This document shows positions 16,709-25,273 of a stretch of DNA of 38,675 nt, in pieces. Made by a program: the position numbers and the translations under genes. Below the pieces are notes generated by a model. It made no database searches, was not told the DNA's origin, and was given only the letters and a program-made list of their open reading frames with translations. Positions within the stretch are counted from its first letter, which is position 1. Each line of letters begins with the position of its first letter. The DNA comes from Betaproteobacteria bacterium (lineage in GTDB: Bacteria; Pseudomonadota; Gammaproteobacteria; Burkholderiales; SG8-39): NCBI GenBank assembly GCA_029883975.1, contig JAOUIL010000025.1, forward strand, positions 1 through 38,675. Reading direction: 5' to 3'.

Positions 16709-18445
16709 ATGCACGCCAAAGCCCGACAGGTGCGCGCCGCGCAACACCATCGCGTAGGCCGCCAGCACGTCGCGCGCGTCCCCGACACCGAGGTCGCACT
16801 CGACTGCGGCTGGGGGCGGCTGCTGTTCGCACAGACCTATCCCGACGCGGCGTCGCTCGCCGGCGCGCTTGCCGAGGAGGGTCCCGAGCGGCGCGACATC
16901 GCGGGCTGGGTGCGCGAGCCGCACCTGGTGCTCGCCGCCGCGCCGCAGGCGCTGTTTCTCGATCCTTCACATACCTACCGGCTCGACCTCTCGACCTATC
17001 GCGCCTCGCGCAAGCGCCCGCGCGGCTTCGTCGTGCGCTGGGTGACCAGCCAGGCCGACGCCGACGCGGTGAACCGCATCTACCTCGCGCACCGCATGGT
17101 CACGGTGCCGCCCGAGTTCATGTTCAGCCACCGCGACAGCCGCACCATCGTGTACCTGGTGGCGGAGGACGAGGTCACCGGGCAGGTGATCGGCACCGTG
17201 ACGGGCGTGGACCACGTGCGCGCGTTCGACGATCCGGAGCGCGGCTCGTCGCTGTGGTGCCTCGCCGTGGACCCCCAAGCGGCGCGGCCGCTCGTCGGCG
17301 AGACGCTGGTGCGGCGCCTCGCGGAGTACTTCCAGGCGCGCGGCGCGCGCACCATGGACCTGTCGGTGCTGGCCTCCAACCACCAGGCGATCGACCTGTA
17401 CGAGAAGCTCGGCTTCACGCGCCTGCCGGTGTTCACGGTGAAGCGCAAGAACGCCATCAACGAGAGGCTGTTCGTCGGCGCACCCCCCGAGGCCGCGCTC
17501 AACCCCTACGCGCGCATCATCGTCGACGAGGCGCGCCGGCGCGGCATCGGCGTGGAGGTCGTCGATGCCGAGGGCGGCTTCTTCCGCCTGTCCTCGGGAG
17601 GGCGCTCGATCCTGTGCCGCGAGAGCCTGTCGGAGTTGACCAGCGCCGTGGCGATGAGCCTGTGCGACGACAAGGCGGCGACACGCCGCGCGGTGGCGCG
17701 CGCGGGCGTGCGCGTGCCCGAGGGCATCGAGTTCGACACGCGCGAGAACCTCGAGGTGTTCCTCGCGCGCCACGGCAGCGTGGCGGTGAAGCCGGCGCGC
17801 GGCGAGCAGGGCCGCGGCGTGTCGGTCGGGCTGGAGACGATCGACGAGGCGATGGCCGCCGTCGAGCGCGCCCGCGCCCACTGCGACCGCGTGCTCATCG
17901 AGCAGTGCGTGACCGGCGAGGACCTGCGCCTGGTGGTGATCGGCTACAAGCTGGTGGCGGCGGCGATCCGGCGCCCGGCGCGCGTGATCGGCGACGGCGC
18001 GAGCACCATCCGCGAGCTGATCGGGCGCCAGAGCCGGCGCCGCGCGGCGGCCACCGGCGGCGAGTCGAAGATTCCGCTCGACGCGGAGACCGAGCGCTGC
18101 GTGGCCAAGGCCGGCTTCGGCATGGACGACCTGCCGCCGAGCGGCCAGGAGATCAACGTGCGCAAGGCCGCCAATCTGCACACGGGCGGCACCATCCATG
18201 ACGTGACGGCAGAGGTGCATCCGTCGCTCGTCGACGCCGCCATCCGCGCAGCGCGGGCGCTCGACGTGCCGGTGACCGGCATCGACTTCATGGTCCGCTC
18301 GCCGCGCCAGCCCGGCTACTGGTTCATCGAGGCGAACGAGCGGCCGGGCCTCGCCAACCACGAGCCGCAGCCGACCGCCGAGCGTTTCATCGACCTGCTG
18401 TTCCCGCAGTCCATGCCCACCGCGGTGAAGCAGGCCGCGCGCTGA
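16709..18445 (+). CDS. ngg: N-acetylglutaminylglutamine synthetase (GNAT + ATP-grasp)
   Basis: The 578-residue protein joins two domains. A GNAT acetyltransferase lies at about 105-250 (LWCLAVDPQAARPLVGETLVRRLAEYFQ and LSVLASNHQAIDLYEKLGFTRLPVF). A cyanophycin-synthetase-like ATP-grasp ligase lies at about 310-570 (VAVKPARGEQGRGVSVG, RLVVIGYKLVAAAIRRPARVIGDG, and TGIDFMVRSPRQPGYWFIEANERPGL). This fusion is characteristic of NAGGN synthetase, which joins and acetylates two glutamines. ATG 16709 starts 1 bp after the asnO stop (TGACATG), so translation is coupled. It acts in the cytosol in osmotic adaptation. Confidence 0.92.
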   Translation: MHAKARQVRAAQHHRVGRQHVARVPDTEVALDCGWGRLLFAQTYPDAASLAGALAEEGPERRDIAGWVREPHLVLAAAPQALFLDPSHTYRLDLSTYRASRKRPRGFVVRWVTSQADADAVNRIYLAHRMVTVPPEFMFSHRDSRTIVYLVAEDEVTGQVIGTVTGVDHVRAFDDPERGSSLWCLAVDPQAARPLVGETLVRRLAEYFQARGARTMDLSVLASNHQAIDLYEKLGFTRLPVFTVKRKNAINERLFVGAPPEAALNPYARIIVDEARRRGIGVEVVDAEGGFFRLSSGGRSILCRESLSELTSAVAMSLCDDKAATRRAVARAGVRVPEGIEFDTRENLEVFLARHGSVAVKPARGEQGRGVSVGLETIDEAMAAVERARAHCDRVLIEQCVTGEDLRLVVIGYKLVAAAIRRPARVIGDGASTIRELIGRQSRRRAAATGGESKIPLDAETERCVAKAGFGMDDLPPSGQEINVRKAANLHTGGTIHDVTAEVHPSLVDAAIRAARALDVPVTGIDFMVRSPRQPGYWFIEANERPGLANHEPQPTAERFIDLLFPQSMPTAVKQAAR

Positions 18446-18456
18446 AAGGACCGACC

Positions 18457-19620
18457 ATGTCGCGCCTGACCGTCGACGTCAACTACCTCGCGGACGTGCT
18501 CAAGCGCCTGCTCGAGACCCCGAGCCCCTCGGGGTACACCGACACCATCGTGCGCTACGCCTGCGAGGAACTCTCGCGCCTCGGCGTGGAGTACGAGCTG
18601 ACGCGCCGCGGCGCGATCCGCGCGCGCGTGCCGGGCGCCGAGCAGAAGGGCGCGCGCGCCATGATCGCGCACCTGGACACGCTCGGCGCGCAGGTCAAGT
18701 ACCTGAAGGACAACGGGCGCCTGGAAGTGGTGCCGATCGGGCACTGGTCGGCGCGCTTCGCCGAGGGCGCTCGCTGCACGGTCTTCACCGACAAGGGATC
18801 CTTCCGCGGCAGCCTGCTCTCGCTCAAGGCCTCCGGCCACACCTACAACGAGGAGGTCGACACGCAGCCGACCAGCTGGCAGAACGTCGAGCTGCGCGTG
18901 GACGCGCTCGCGCGCAGCAAGCGCGACCTGCGGCGCCTGGGCATCGAGATCGGCGACACGGTGGCCATCGATACGAGGAGCGAGTTCCTGCCGAACGGCT
19001 ACATCGTTTCGCGCCACCTCGACGACAAGGCCGGCTGCGCAGCGATGTTCGCCGCCATGAAGGCGCTGGTCGAGGGCGGCGAGAAGCTGCCGGTCGACAC
19101 GCTCTTCATCTTCACGATCTCGGAGGAGGTGGGCGTGGGGGCGTCCTCGGTGCTCACCCAGGACGTGGCGTCGCTCGTCACGGTGGACAACGGCACCACC
19201 GCCCCCGGGCAGGCGAGCGACGAGTTCGGCGTCACCATCGCCATGGCCGACCAGACCGGGCCGTTCGACTACCACCTGACGAGGAAGCTCGCCAAGCTCT
19301 GCGCCGAGAACGACATCGCGCACCAGAAGGACGTGTTCCGCTACTACCGGTCCGACAGCGCCTCGGCCATCGAGGCGGGCCACGACGTGCGCACGGCGCT
19401 GATCGCCTTCGGCATCGACGCCTCGCACGGCCACGAGCGCATCCACATGCACGCGCTGAGGTCGCTCGCCGAGCTGATCACGGCCTATGCGCTCAGCCCC
19501 GTGGAGATCCCGCGCGACGCCGAGGAGATCGGCTCGCTGCAGGGCTTCACCAAGCAGCCGATGAAGGAGGCGAAGAACACGCTGCTCACGCCCGAAGGCC
19601 CCCGCACCGAGGACCACTAG
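18457..19620 (+). CDS. NAGGN-system M42 family metallopeptidase
   Basis: This 387-residue co-catalytic zinc aminopeptidase-like protein has metal ligands in AH72LD74T, RHLDDKAG, ISEEVGVG, TVDNGTT and the C-terminal SHGHERIHMHAL. It contains the inserted beta domain of M42 enzymes between about 85 and 170. It follows ngg by 11 bp with an AAAGGA ribosome site. A peptidase of this subfamily is the regular third member of NAGGN loci. Its role, for example trimming or recycling the dipeptide, is not established as far as I know. Confidence 0.9.
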   Translation: MSRLTVDVNYLADVLKRLLETPSPSGYTDTIVRYACEELSRLGVEYELTRRGAIRARVPGAEQKGARAMIAHLDTLGAQVKYLKDNGRLEVVPIGHWSARFAEGARCTVFTDKGSFRGSLLSLKASGHTYNEEVDTQPTSWQNVELRVDALARSKRDLRRLGIEIGDTVAIDTRSEFLPNGYIVSRHLDDKAGCAAMFAAMKALVEGGEKLPVDTLFIFTISEEVGVGASSVLTQDVASLVTVDNGTTAPGQASDEFGVTIAMADQTGPFDYHLTRKLAKLCAENDIAHQKDVFRYYRSDSASAIEAGHDVRTALIAFGIDASHGHERIHMHALRSLAELITAYALSPVEIPRDAEEIGSLQGFTKQPMKEAKNTLLTPEGPRTEDH

Positions 19621-19629
19621 GCGCCCCGC

Positions 19630-21264
19630 GTGCCGACCGAGCGCGAGCTTTCACCGCGCGCGCTCCTCACGGGCGTGCTGCTCGGCGCGGCGCTCACGCC
19701 GTGCAACATCTACTCGGGCCTGAAGATCGGCTGGTCGTTCAACATGTCGATCGCCGCGCTGCTCGCGGGCCTCGCCTTCTGGCGCGCCGCCGAGCGCTCG
19801 GGCGCGCCCGCCTGGACGTCGAAGGAGAGCAACATCAGCCAGACCGCCGCCTCGGCGGCGGCCTCCATCGTCTCCGGGGGGCTCGTCGCGCCGATTCCGG
19901 CCTACACGCTGATTACCGGGCGCGCGTTCGATCCCTGGCCGCTCGCCGCGTGGGTGTTCGCGGTGAGCCTCCTCGGCGTGTGGGTGGCCTGGGCGCTGCG
20001 GCCCGCGCTGATCGTCGAGCAGCCGCTGCGCTTCCCCGCCGGCGTGGCGACGCTGGAGACGCTGCGCGACGTGTTCGCGCGCGGGCGCGAGGCGGCGGCG
20101 CGCATCGGGGTGCTCGCCGGCGCGGCCCTCGCCGCGGGCGCGTGGAAAGCGCTCGCGCCGGTCGCTACCTGGGCGCCCTCGGCAGCGCTCGCGCGCCTGA
20201 CGATCGGGCTCGATCCGTCGCCGCTCCTGGCGGGCTTCGGCGCGATCATCGGCCTGCGCGCGGGGCTTTCACTCGCTGCCGGGGCGCTTCTTGCCTGGGG
20301 CGGGCTGGGCCCGTGGCTGCTCGAAACGGGCCAGGTGAAGGCCGCGGGCTTCGGCCCGCTCGTCGAGTGGCTGCTGTGGCCGGGCGTGGCGCTGATGGTG
20401 TGCGCGGCCCTGACCAGCTTCGCCCGGCAGTTGCGCGGCGCGCGCCTGCGCCTCGCCGCGCGATGGACGCCGGCGACAGCCGCCGGCCTCGCAGTGGCGT
20501 GCGCGCTCGCGATTTGGATGCAGGTCGGCCTGTTCGGCATCGGCCTGTGGCACGCGATCGTCGCCGTGCCGCTCGCGCTCGTGCTCGCGGCGGTCGCGGC
20601 GCGCGTTGTGGGCGAGACCGGCATCCCGCCGATCGGCGCGATCGGCAAGGTCTCGCAGCTCGGCATCGGCTTTGCCGCGCCGGGCCAGGCGGTGACCAAC
20701 CTGATGGCGGCGAACGTCGCCGGCGGCGCCGCCGGGCAGTGCGCGGACCTGCTGAACGACTACAAGGTGGGCCACGCGATTGGCGCTTCGGCTTTCCGCC
20801 AGTCGCTGGCCCAGGTGTGCGGCGTCGCGGCGGGCGCAGTCGTCGGCAGCGTGGTCTACCTCGCGCTGATCCCCGATCCGCAGGCGATGCTGCTCACGGC
20901 GCAGTGGCCGGCGCCGGCCGTGGCCACCTGGAAGGCAGTCGCCGAGGCCCTCGCCGACGGATTCGGCGCGGTGCCCGAGTCGGCGCGCGCCGCCATGGCC
21001 GCCGGCGCGGTCGCGGGCGTCGCGCTCGGCCTGCTCGAACCGCGCTGGCGCCATGCGCCGAGCGCCGTGGCGCTTGGCCTCGCCTTCGTCATCCCGGCCT
21101 CCCTCTGCTTCACGATGGCGCTCGGCGCGCTCGCGGCGTGGATCGTCGAGCGGCGCGCGCCGTCGCTCGCCGCGCGCTTTACGATCGCCGCGGCCGCGGG
21201 CCTGGTGGCGGGGGAGAGCCTGGTCGGGGTGGCCGAGTCGTTCGGGGGACTCGCCGGGCGCTAG
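19630..21264 (+). CDS. OPT-family (oligopeptide-type) transporter, fourth gene of the NAGGN operon
   Basis: The 544-residue, very hydrophobic protein has about 14 predicted membrane segments. OPT-type motifs include TPCNIYSGLKIGWSFNMSIAALL, ESNISQTAASAAASIVSGGL, FPAGVATLETLRDVF, GETGIPPIGAIGKVSQLGIGF and a DLLNDYKVGHAIGAS loop. These match the bacterial peptide/metal-chelate branch of the OPT family. The start is GTG 19630, 9 bp after the M42 stop, with a weak ribosome site that suggests coupling. Position implies transport of the osmolyte, its precursor dipeptides, or peptides feeding glutamine; this is inference. It ends on a CTAG shared with the convergent zinc-finger gene. Confidence 0.85.
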   Translation: MPTERELSPRALLTGVLLGAALTPCNIYSGLKIGWSFNMSIAALLAGLAFWRAAERSGAPAWTSKESNISQTAASAAASIVSGGLVAPIPAYTLITGRAFDPWPLAAWVFAVSLLGVWVAWALRPALIVEQPLRFPAGVATLETLRDVFARGREAAARIGVLAGAALAAGAWKALAPVATWAPSAALARLTIGLDPSPLLAGFGAIIGLRAGLSLAAGALLAWGGLGPWLLETGQVKAAGFGPLVEWLLWPGVALMVCAALTSFARQLRGARLRLAARWTPATAAGLAVACALAIWMQVGLFGIGLWHAIVAVPLALVLAAVAARVVGETGIPPIGAIGKVSQLGIGFAAPGQAVTNLMAANVAGGAAGQCADLLNDYKVGHAIGASAFRQSLAQVCGVAAGAVVGSVVYLALIPDPQAMLLTAQWPAPAVATWKAVAEALADGFGAVPESARAAMAAGAVAGVALGLLEPRWRHAPSAVALGLAFVIPASLCFTMALGALAAWIVERRAPSLAARFTIAAAAGLVAGESLVGVAESFGGLAGR

Positions 21265-21623
21265 GGCGCGCTGGAGACCTTCTCGTGCTGCGCCTGGCAC
21301 TCCGCGCAGCGCCGCGCCGTCGGATTGACCGCGAGCCGCGCTGGGGCGATCGGCTCACCGCAGTCGATGCACTCGCCGTAGGTGCCGTTGGCGACGCGCT
21401 CGCGCGCCGCGGCGATGCCGGCGAGCTCCTTGAGCGACATCTCGATCAGGTCGTGCTCGACCTCGGCGCGCGCGCGGCCGAAGGCCTTGTCGGCGACATC
21501 GCCGGCGGGGTCGAGCGGGCGCGCGGCGACGTCGAGCGCATCGCGGCGCTCGGAGATCTTCTCGCGCAGGTGGCGCTCGCGTTCTTCGAGCGTATCCAGC
21601 AGCTTGCGGGGAACGGGTGCCAT
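21261..21623 (-). CDS. DksA/TraR-type zinc-finger protein
   Basis: This 120-residue protein has the DksA layout: an N-terminal coiled coil (about 8-75) with a tip motif D42-VA-D45-KA matching DxxDxA, then the C4 zinc finger C85-ID-C88 and C106-AE-C109. It is shorter than canonical DksA (about 150 residues), resembling the short TraR/YbiI-like relatives that bind the RNA polymerase secondary channel. The intact tip motif suggests it can affect transcription initiation. It may form an operon with the unknown gene 58 bp upstream. Confidence 0.88.
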   Translation of the reverse strand: MAPVPRKLLDTLEERERHLREKISERRDALDVAARPLDPAGDVADKAFGRARAEVEHDLIEMSLKELAGIAAARERVANGTYGECIDCGEPIAPARLAVNPTARRCAECQAQHEKVSSAP

Positions 21624-21681
21624 TGCAATGTGACAGGCAATGCGGCGGCGAGTTTCCGAGCGGAAACAGCGCCTTGGCGCA

Positions 21682-21963
21682 TCAGCCGCTGCCCGTCGCG
21701 CCGAAATCGATCTGCACGGAGTCGAGCTTCACCGAGGCCTTGTTCTTCGCCTCCCGCGCCGCAATGGCGGTCGGGTTGAACTCCAGGTTGGCGGCGATGA
21801 AGGTCTCGGCGAGCTTGAAGGACAGCTGCGCCACCGCCTTGGGCTGGGGCTTCTCGCCGCCGGCAGAGTAGATGCGGCTGCACAGGTTGACGTACAGCGT
21901 CTTGGCGAGCTCTTCGATCGGATCGTGCGTCGGCTGGGCCGCGGGCTTGTCAGGGGCGCTCAT
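21682..21963 (-). CDS. Conserved-looking protein of unknown function
   Basis: This 93-residue protein begins MSAPDKPAAQPTHDPIEELAKTLYVNL. A disordered N-terminus is followed by two amphipathic helices and a C-terminal DSVQIDFG strand. I do not recognise a named domain. A start at 21993 (ten residues longer) is possible; the chosen ATG avoids most of the gap to the divergent gene. It is codirectional with the DksA-like gene downstream. Confidence 0.65.
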   Translation of the reverse strand: MSAPDKPAAQPTHDPIEELAKTLYVNLCSRIYSAGGEKPQPKAVAQLSFKLAETFIAANLEFNPTAIAAREAKNKASVKLDSVQIDFGATGSG

Positions 21964-22073
21964 GGCGAGTCTCGCGCTATTCAGGGCCGCCATCGTACCG
22001 CGGACCGCTTTTGCGCGGCACCCGATCCGGCGTTAGGCTTTGCAAGCGTTGCCTGTATCCGGGAGGGCGGGGC

Positions 22074-22502
22074 ATGAACCTGCAAGCGGTCCTGCAGAAG
22101 ACCGACAAGGGCGTGGAGGAGATCAAGACGCGCGCCTGCAAGCTGGAGCAGCGTCTGCGCATGCTGCTCATCGTGGTGAACGGCAAGGTGACGGGCGCCG
22201 AGCTGGTGAAGCAGTTCGAGACGGTGGGCGACATCACGCCCATGCTCGAGCAGTTGCTCGCGCAGGGCTTCGTGCGCGAGGCCGGCGGCGCGGTGCAATT
22301 CAAGGAGATCCGCGTGCGGCTCGCGCAGGCGCTCACCGACGCCATGGGGCCGGCGGGCGACGCCATCGTCATGCAGCTCGAGGGCTGCAAGTCACGCGAC
22401 GAGCTGCGTGCCTTCGTCGAGCAGCACCGCGAGCGCCTGCAGGGGGCCTACGGCGCGCGAGTCGCCAGGTTCGTCGCGCTGTCCAAGGAAGTGCTGGGCT
22501 GA
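22074..22502 (+). CDS. Protein of unknown function, possibly winged-helix-like
   Basis: The 142-residue protein begins MNLQAVLQKTDKGVEEIKTRACKLEQRLRMLLIVVNGKVTG and has a central pattern (GDITPMLEQLLAQGFVREAGGAVQF) resembling a small helix-turn-helix with wing. The C-terminal helices contain EGCKSRDELRAFVEQHRERLQ. No catalytic motif is seen. ATG 22074 follows a GGGAGGGCGGGG ribosome site. It is preceded divergently by another unknown gene and followed by a transposase relic 36 bp on. Confidence 0.7.
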   Translation: MNLQAVLQKTDKGVEEIKTRACKLEQRLRMLLIVVNGKVTGAELVKQFETVGDITPMLEQLLAQGFVREAGGAVQFKEIRVRLAQALTDAMGPAGDAIVMQLEGCKSRDELRAFVEQHRERLQGAYGARVARFVALSKEVLG

Positions 22503-22538
22503 AGTCAACCGCCGCGCGGCCCGCGGCGTTGCTCGAGC

Positions 22539-22994
22539 ATGTCCCGGCTCGCCTGCCCGCAGCCGGCCGGCATCCCCCTGCACGTCGTGCTGCGCGGCGC
22601 GCGAGCGGGACTGCCGGCGGCCCTCCAGGCGGCGGATTGCGTGGTGCATGCCTATGCGCTCATGGCGACGCACGCGCACCTGCTGCTCACGCCGCTGTGC
22701 GCGGATGGCGCCTCGGCGCTCGCCCGGCGCCTGGGCGCGAGCGACCTGGACGCCTCGCCAGTTCTGGCGCGCCGCTACCTGCTCGCCTGCATGCGCTACA
22801 TCGAGCTGAACCCGGTGCGCGCGGGCCTGGTCCGGCACCCGGCGGACTTCCGCTGGTCGAGCTATCGCGCCAACGCGCTCGGCGAGCCCGACACGCTGGT
22901 GACGCCGCACGCCGCGTATTGCGCGCTCGGCCGCAACGCAGAGGCGCGGCGCGCGGCCTACCGCGCCTCGTTCAGGAGCCGCGCGAGTGCCTGA
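22539..22994 (+). pseudogene. Eroded REP-associated tyrosine transposase (TnpA_REP/Y1 type)
   Basis: The 151-residue frame keeps several RAYT landmarks: PLHVVLRG (usual PHHVTQRG), HAYALMATHAHLLLTP with the H45-A-H47 HUH pair, RYLLACMRYIELNPVRAGLV and the C-terminal FRWSSYRANALGEPDTLVTPHAAYCALG. Between HLLLTP and RYLLACMRY only about 28 residues remain. The family normally has some 60, including the helix with the catalytic tyrosine and the GTLWEGRF segment. The reading frame is still open, so this is either a degraded relic or a domesticated protein without nicking activity. Its 3' end overlaps the convergent molybdoenzyme gene by 23 bp. Confidence 0.75.
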
Positions 22995-25269
22995 GCGCGC
23001 GCCACACCGCCTCGGGGGTAACCGGCATCTCCAGGTCCTTCACCCCGCGCGGCGCGAGCGCGTCGAGCACAGCGTTCATGCAGGCGGCGAGCGCACCCAC
23101 CGTGCCCGCCTCGCCCGCGCCCTTGACGCCCAGGGGGTTGAGCGCGGTCGGCACCGGGTGGTTGCCCACCTCGATGCCGCACAGGTCGCCGGCGCGCGGC
23201 ATGGCGTAGTCCATGAAGGATGCCGTGAGCAGCTGGCCGGTGTCGCGCTCGTAGGCCATGCGCTCCATCAGGATCTGGCCGAGGCCCTGCACGACCCCGC
23301 CATGCACTTGGCCCTTGAGCGTGAGCGGATTGAGAACGGTGCCCACGTCGTCCACCACGGCGTACGACGCGAGCGAGACTTCCCCGGTCTCGGGATCGAC
23401 TTCCACCTCGCACACGTGGCAGCTGTTGGGAAAGTTTTCCTGCGCCGGCGCGAAGCTGGCGCGCTCGTCGAGCGCCACCGCGCCCGCGACCTGCGCGAGG
23501 CTGACCGAGCGATCGGTACCGGCGATGCGAAAGCGTCCTTGCTCGAACACGAGGTCCGCGCCCGCCGCCTCCAGCCGCTCGGCGGCGAGCTCGCGCGCGT
23601 GCGCGACCACCTGCGCGGCCGCGAGCGAGAGCGCGCTGCCGCCGAGCGCCGCGGAGCGCGAGCCGAAGGTGCCCAATCCCTCGGCGACGCGGTCGGTATC
23701 CCCCTCGACGAAGTCGATGTCCTGCGGTGCGATGCCCAGGACCTCGGCGGCGATCTGGCGGAACGTGGTCTCGTGGCTTTGGCCCTGGCTCTTGGTGCCG
23801 AGGTAGAGCGTCGGGCGTCCCGCAGCGTCGAAGGCGATGCGCGCGGATTCGCTCCCGGGCCCCGCGGCGGCGCGCTCGATGGCGTTCGCCATGCCGATGC
23901 CACGCAGCTTGCCGCGGCGCGCCGCCGCCGCCCGCCGTGCCTCGAATCCCTGCCAGTCGCCGAGCGCGAGCGCCTCGTCCATCACCTGCTCGAACTCACC
24001 GCAGTCATAGGTGAAGGTGAGCGCGGTCCGGTAGGGCATCGCCGCGGGCGCGATCAGGTTGCGCCGTCGCAGCGCGATGCGGTCCATGCCGAGCTCGCGC
24101 GCCGCGTCGTCCACCAGGCGCTCGAGCACGTAGATGGCCTCGGGCCGGCCCGAGCCGCGGTAGGGCGCGGTCGAGCTCGTGTGCGTGAAGACGCCCGTCA
24201 CGCGCACGTGCGCGGCGCCGAACGCGTACATGCCGACCAGCGATCCCAGGTTGGCGAAGGTGGGCAGCAGCTGACGGTCGGTGGAGGCGTAGGCGCCCAG
24301 ATTGTTGACGTTGCGCACGCGCAGGGCGAGGAAGCGGCCCCCGGCGTCGAGCGCGAGCTCCGCCTCGCTCCGCATGTCGCGGCCGTGCTCGTCGGCGAGC
24401 GGCGCTTCGCTCCTCTCGCAGGACCATTTCACCGGGCGCCCGAGCTTTCTCGCCAGCCACAGCACGTGCCGATGCTCGAGCGACGCCCAGCCCTTGGCGC
24501 CGAAGGCGCCGCCGACGTCTTCGGACACCACGCGAATCCTGTCCGGCGGCACCCAGAGGATCTCGTGGGCGAGCAGGTCGCGCACGCGGTGCGGGTACTG
24601 GGAATCGATGACGAGCGTGTAGCGGCCGCTCGCCGCGTCCCAGGCGCCGAGCGCGCCGCGCGGCTCGAGGAATTGCGCGTGCACGCGCGAGATCGCGTAG
24701 CGTCGGCGCACGACGTGCGCGGCGCGCGCGAAGGCCGCCTCGGTGGCCGCGGCGTCGCCGGCCTCGAAGACGTGGCTGACGTTGTCGGGGCATTCCTCCC
24801 AGACCGCCGCCGCGCCCGGCCGCAGCGCGTCGGCCGCCTCGGCGACCGCGGGCAGCGCCTCGTAGTCGATCGCCACGAGGTCGGCGGCGTCCTTGGCCTG
24901 CGCGAGCGTCTCGGCGACGACGGCGACCACCGGGTCGCCGACGTGGCGCACGCGCTCGCGCGCCAGCCCGGCATGCGCGCGCCAGAACATGGGCGAGCCG
25001 TCGGGCCGCTTGCGCGGGAGCGTGACGCGGCTCGTGCCCAGACCGTCCGCGCGCAGGTCCTCGGCCGTGAACACGCCGAGCACGCCGGGTGCGGCGCGCG
25101 CCGCTGCCGTGTCGAGGGCGGCGATGCGGGCGTGCGCGTGCGGCGAGCGCACGAGCACCAGGTGTGCCTGGCCCGGAAGCGCGCGATCGCCAACGAAACG
25201 CCCCGCGCCCGTGAGCAGTCGCGGGTCCTCCAGCCGCTCGAGCGGCTGGCCGATGCCGAAGTCGCCCAT
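22972..25269 (-). CDS. Xanthine dehydrogenase/CoxL-family molybdopterin-binding subunit, orphan
   Basis: The 765-residue protein is full length for the large subunit of Mo-hydroxylases: N-terminal GIGQPLERLEDPRLLTGAGRFVGD, the Moco-binding regions EDVGGAFGAKG, APYRGSGRPEA, GTKSQGQSHETTFRQI, and the active-site Glu720 in GVKGAGEAG. It lacks the AYxCSFR loop of form I CO dehydrogenase, so CO oxidation is unlikely; the substrate is unknown. The FAD (medium) and 2Fe-2S (small) subunits that normally lie beside it are absent on both sides. It must borrow them from elsewhere or be non-functional alone. It is 4 bp after the GGDEF-EAL gene. Confidence 0.9.
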   Translation of the reverse strand: MGDFGIGQPLERLEDPRLLTGAGRFVGDRALPGQAHLVLVRSPHAHARIAALDTAAARAAPGVLGVFTAEDLRADGLGTSRVTLPRKRPDGSPMFWRAHAGLARERVRHVGDPVVAVVAETLAQAKDAADLVAIDYEALPAVAEAADALRPGAAAVWEECPDNVSHVFEAGDAAATEAAFARAAHVVRRRYAISRVHAQFLEPRGALGAWDAASGRYTLVIDSQYPHRVRDLLAHEILWVPPDRIRVVSEDVGGAFGAKGWASLEHRHVLWLARKLGRPVKWSCERSEAPLADEHGRDMRSEAELALDAGGRFLALRVRNVNNLGAYASTDRQLLPTFANLGSLVGMYAFGAAHVRVTGVFTHTSSTAPYRGSGRPEAIYVLERLVDDAARELGMDRIALRRRNLIAPAAMPYRTALTFTYDCGEFEQVMDEALALGDWQGFEARRAAAARRGKLRGIGMANAIERAAAGPGSESARIAFDAAGRPTLYLGTKSQGQSHETTFRQIAAEVLGIAPQDIDFVEGDTDRVAEGLGTFGSRSAALGGSALSLAAAQVVAHARELAAERLEAAGADLVFEQGRFRIAGTDRSVSLAQVAGAVALDERASFAPAQENFPNSCHVCEVEVDPETGEVSLASYAVVDDVGTVLNPLTLKGQVHGGVVQGLGQILMERMAYERDTGQLLTASFMDYAMPRAGDLCGIEVGNHPVPTALNPLGVKGAGEAGTVGALAACMNAVLDALAPRGVKDLEMPVTPEAVWRALRHSRGS

Positions 25270-25273
25270 CGGC

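Noticed and set aside
22972-25269. Carbon monoxide dehydrogenase large subunit
   Set aside because: The AYxCSFR active-site loop is absent (the region reads APYRGSGRPEA) and there are no coxM or coxS neighbours.
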